64,000 nt of DNA from Ciona savignyi (taxonomy: Eukaryota; Chordata; Ascidiacea; Phlebobranchia; Cionidae). The stretch spans positions 441,874-505,873 of the forward strand of contig CH003035.1 of NCBI GenBank assembly GCA_000149265.1, given 5' to 3'. The translations under genes were made by a program, and so were the position numbers. Shown here in pieces: positions 62,501 to 64,000 of this stretch (position 1 is the stretch's first letter; every line of letters starts with the position of its first letter). The notes under the pieces were generated by a model. It was not told where the DNA came from. It searched no databases and was given only the letters and a program-made list of their open reading frames with translations.

Positions 62501-63967
62501 TAATCTGGCTAAAGGAAAAAAATGATGAATAATAGATACTCATATGCATGTTTAATGTGTGCCAATGTGCCTTGATTTGCATGTTCACGGCTCATTTAGA
62601 TTCCTTCTAATAAATTCCATGCAACATTGAAATTATTGAAATTTTCTTACTATGCACAACGGTAACAATGTGCCTTACTAACAGATAGTTGTAAGATTAA
62701 TTGCACACCTGGCAGCAACTGTATGTATATATGTGTGTTTGATGCTTATCTTATTTGCTCCTTGGTACTAACTCTGTTTAACCACTTTTATGCACTGAGA
62801 ATTGTTTGGTTTCCTCAGTGCAATATTTGTATGTATTCTTTGTTTGTATCATAGGTATCCCATGCATATACATACGTACGTTGCTGCCAATTGCTAATCT
62901 GTAATTCCGACTGCTGATTGACTAACAGAAATCTTGGGTCAGGTGCAGAAATAGACAAAGGGCAGCAACGTGCGAATGTGTTGTACTAACAGATAAAGAT
63001 CTAGTGTAGTATTATTAGCACTATGAGATTGTACACAAATCTCTGGGCCTCATTGCTACTTTCGGACTTTAATTTCTAGTCCAAAGAAAGCCAAATAAAG
63101 AAACAGTACCAGGAGACTGCCAAAGTACAAGAGAAGCAATACAGAGCATGGAAGAATCATGTTCTTGAATCTGTCCCCAAGAAGGAACAAAAGGAGGTTT
63201 GCCAAATTATTTTTTGACCGTGTATGGGTAATTTATATATATTAATAAAGGTAAAAAAACTTATAACTGTCATTCTGTTAATAAGTTTAACTGACGCAAG
63301 TTTAACATGAAGTTAGATAAACTGACATTGCTTTCAAACTGTTTCATAATTTCTGGAGGTTTTGATATAAAAAATACACTCGAAACACACCAGATTTAAA
63401 ACGTATTGGGAATATATATTTCCAGGTTTTAAGAAGAATGAAAGATGAGAGAATGAGAAAGCTTGCGATACTATCCGAACAATACGATAGATCAATAACT
63501 GAGCTTAACCAAAAGCAGACGGTATGTTTATGGTAAAAGTATTCAGTTAGATGTATGGTAATTAGTAGGCGAATTTTCCATTCATACTACCCTTTTTTCC
63601 TAATAAAGCATTGAATTTGGCTAAATTAAGTTTCTGAATCTAGTTGTTAAAATGATAATAATTTGTATGTAAATTAAAAAGATACCCAAAAACCCATGCA
63701 TACAACTTTTTTTATATACAAATTTTTAGTTATTTTAGCAAATCATCCTTGATATTGGCTAATAAATAAATCCTGCTTCTCCAGGGCAAGTTGTCCGACT
63801 CGCAGGAAAAAGAGCGAAATCAGTTGAAGGTTCAACTTCAGCAGGAACTCGAACTGCTCACTGCTTACCAGAGCAAAGTGAAGAAAGTGACCGAATCTCA
63901 ACACGAAAGGGAATTGAAGGACTTGGAACAGAAGGTTTCACTAAGAAGGGCAATGCTGGAACAAAGG
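50515..63967 (+). CDS. taok: TAO (thousand-and-one amino acid) kinase, coiled-coil isoform, 3' end outside
   Basis: Exons: 50515-50655, 50844-50915, 51331-51432, 51973-52077, 52349-52500, 52793-53020, 53298-53364, 53851-53988, 54391-54450, 55051-55164, 55878-56018, 56324-56469, 56614-56703 (cassette), 57328-57495, 57776-58001, 58080-58280, 58656-58783, 59341-59452, 63080-63196, 63426-63521 and 63785-63967. All phases agree. TAOKs are STE20 MAP3Ks acting on p38/JNK and Hippo pathways and on microtubules. The kinase domain has [39 protein letters not shown] and [10 protein letters not shown]. Ser-rich linkers follow, then the coiled coil with [45 protein letters not shown] and [11 protein letters not shown]. 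The start [16 protein letters not shown] matches the family. An in-frame ATG at 50455 is less likely. One gene appears to stand for vertebrate TAOK1-3. Confidence 0.96.
53213..53325 (+). repeat. Tandem duplication of a splice acceptor and exon edge in TAOK
   Basis: The segment with CTGTTTCTTATACCCAAAAC, TTTTTGACAG and AAATTTTGTTGCTTTTTT (about 53197-53255) is repeated about 64 bases later at 53265-53320. There the second TTTTTGACAG is the real acceptor of exon 7 (start 53298). The first copy keeps the acceptor but its exon part has diverged. Confidence 0.75.
53400..53806 (+). repeat. Minisatellite, about eleven copies of a 37-bp unit
   Basis: Unit begins CGAAACTTTTATGTGTGTTC and continues AAAGTAAAGCAGATTCA. 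Eleven nearly identical tandem copies occur with only a few substitutions and one 2-base deletion. It fills most of the intron between TAOK exons 7 and 8. Confidence 0.95.
58935..59165 (+). repeat. Degenerate SINE, copy 3 (TAOK intron 17)
   Basis: Shares GTTGGTTGGTC, a GACATTGCCTGAA-type block, CCAGTGG..TAC, and the 3' region AGCCCCTGCGTTTTTCTAT..GGGATAAAC with the copy at 39771-40065. It is strongly decayed, with deletions. Confidence 0.55.
59341..61714 (+). CDS. taok: TAO kinase alternative last exon: long tail with membrane segments
   Basis: Exon 18 (59341-59452) ends with QQPKSLK and a good donor, AAA|GTGAGT. If the donor is not used, the same frame stays open for 753 more codons to a TGA at 61714. 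An acidic region (about 59780-60030) is followed by a long Ser/Pro/Lys-rich stretch. A short Cys motif ([11 protein letters not shown], near 60841) comes next. Hydrophobic segments lie at about 61105-61260 (two helices) and 61570-61700 (one or two), and the end is CYCRTRIAF. Such a long open frame in an AT-rich intron is not expected by chance. As I recall, mammalian TAOK2-alpha diverges from TAOK2-beta right after the same QPKSLK and carries membrane helices that hold the kinase on the ER. The 3' UTR probably ends after AATAAA at 62609-62614. Tail sequence conservation with mammals is not obvious; the shared feature is position and architecture. Confidence 0.85.
62609..62614 (+). terminator. 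Polyadenylation signal for the long-tail TAOK isoform
   Basis: AATAAA about 0.9 kb after the tail's stop codon, before the next coiled-coil exon at 63080. It would allow the alternative last exon to end here. Confidence 0.4.
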
Positions 63968-64000
63968 GTTGGTACTTTGGTAGTGATCTTAAAAATTGTA

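Overview
This is animal nuclear DNA. Every gene I can reconstruct is split by short GT-AG introns, and the background is AT-rich. The families are chordate ones: TAO kinase, EF-hand rhomboid, sepiapterin reductase, Rab12, SLC10, calpain, BTB-Kelch. Vertebrate paralogues appear as single copies and the genes are compact, about one per 6-8 kb. A tunicate such as Ciona is the best guess. That is an inference from gene content, not a species identification. One assembly gap of 100 N lies at 43437-43536.

Layout, left to right: (1) 1-676, minus: 5' exons of a Rab12-type GTPase running off the left edge. (2) 4261-5134, plus: two-exon sepiapterin-reductase-like SDR. (3) 6366-10246, minus: a 706-residue serine-rich protein I cannot name. 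(4) 10247-19248: a 9 kb block with no convincing gene. (5) 19249-22864, minus: a very divergent seven-helix receptor-like protein. (6) 24640-27742, plus: a complete SLC10 sodium/bile-acid-type symporter. (7) 28273-30941, plus: a complete EF-hand rhomboid protease, tail-to-tail with (8) 31218-36553, minus: a 748-residue BTB-BACK-Kelch protein with an extra insert. (9) 38174-42543, plus: an 11-exon calpain that stops after the C2-like domain. (10) 42544-50514: repeats, the gap, one possible 42-residue mini-gene and non-coding DNA. (11) 50515 to beyond 63967, plus: a TAO kinase gene open at the right edge.

The genes do not form one pathway. The most interesting feature is in the TAO kinase gene. 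After exon 18 the transcript can splice on to the usual coiled-coil exons. Alternatively it can read through a good 5' splice site into a 753-residue tail ending in hydrophobic, membrane-type segments. As I recall, mammalian TAOK2 makes its membrane-bound alpha form by switching at the same protein position. If so, this isoform choice is older than the vertebrate TAOK duplications. Other points are a calpain without the penta-EF-hand domain but with a myristoylation-type start, a sepiapterin-reductase-like enzyme with Lys where Asp is expected, a 37-bp minisatellite and a duplicated splice acceptor in TAOK introns, and scattered tRNA-derived SINE relics.

All exon joins were made by eye from splice signals, reading phase and family resemblance. 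The reading phases agree across every join listed.
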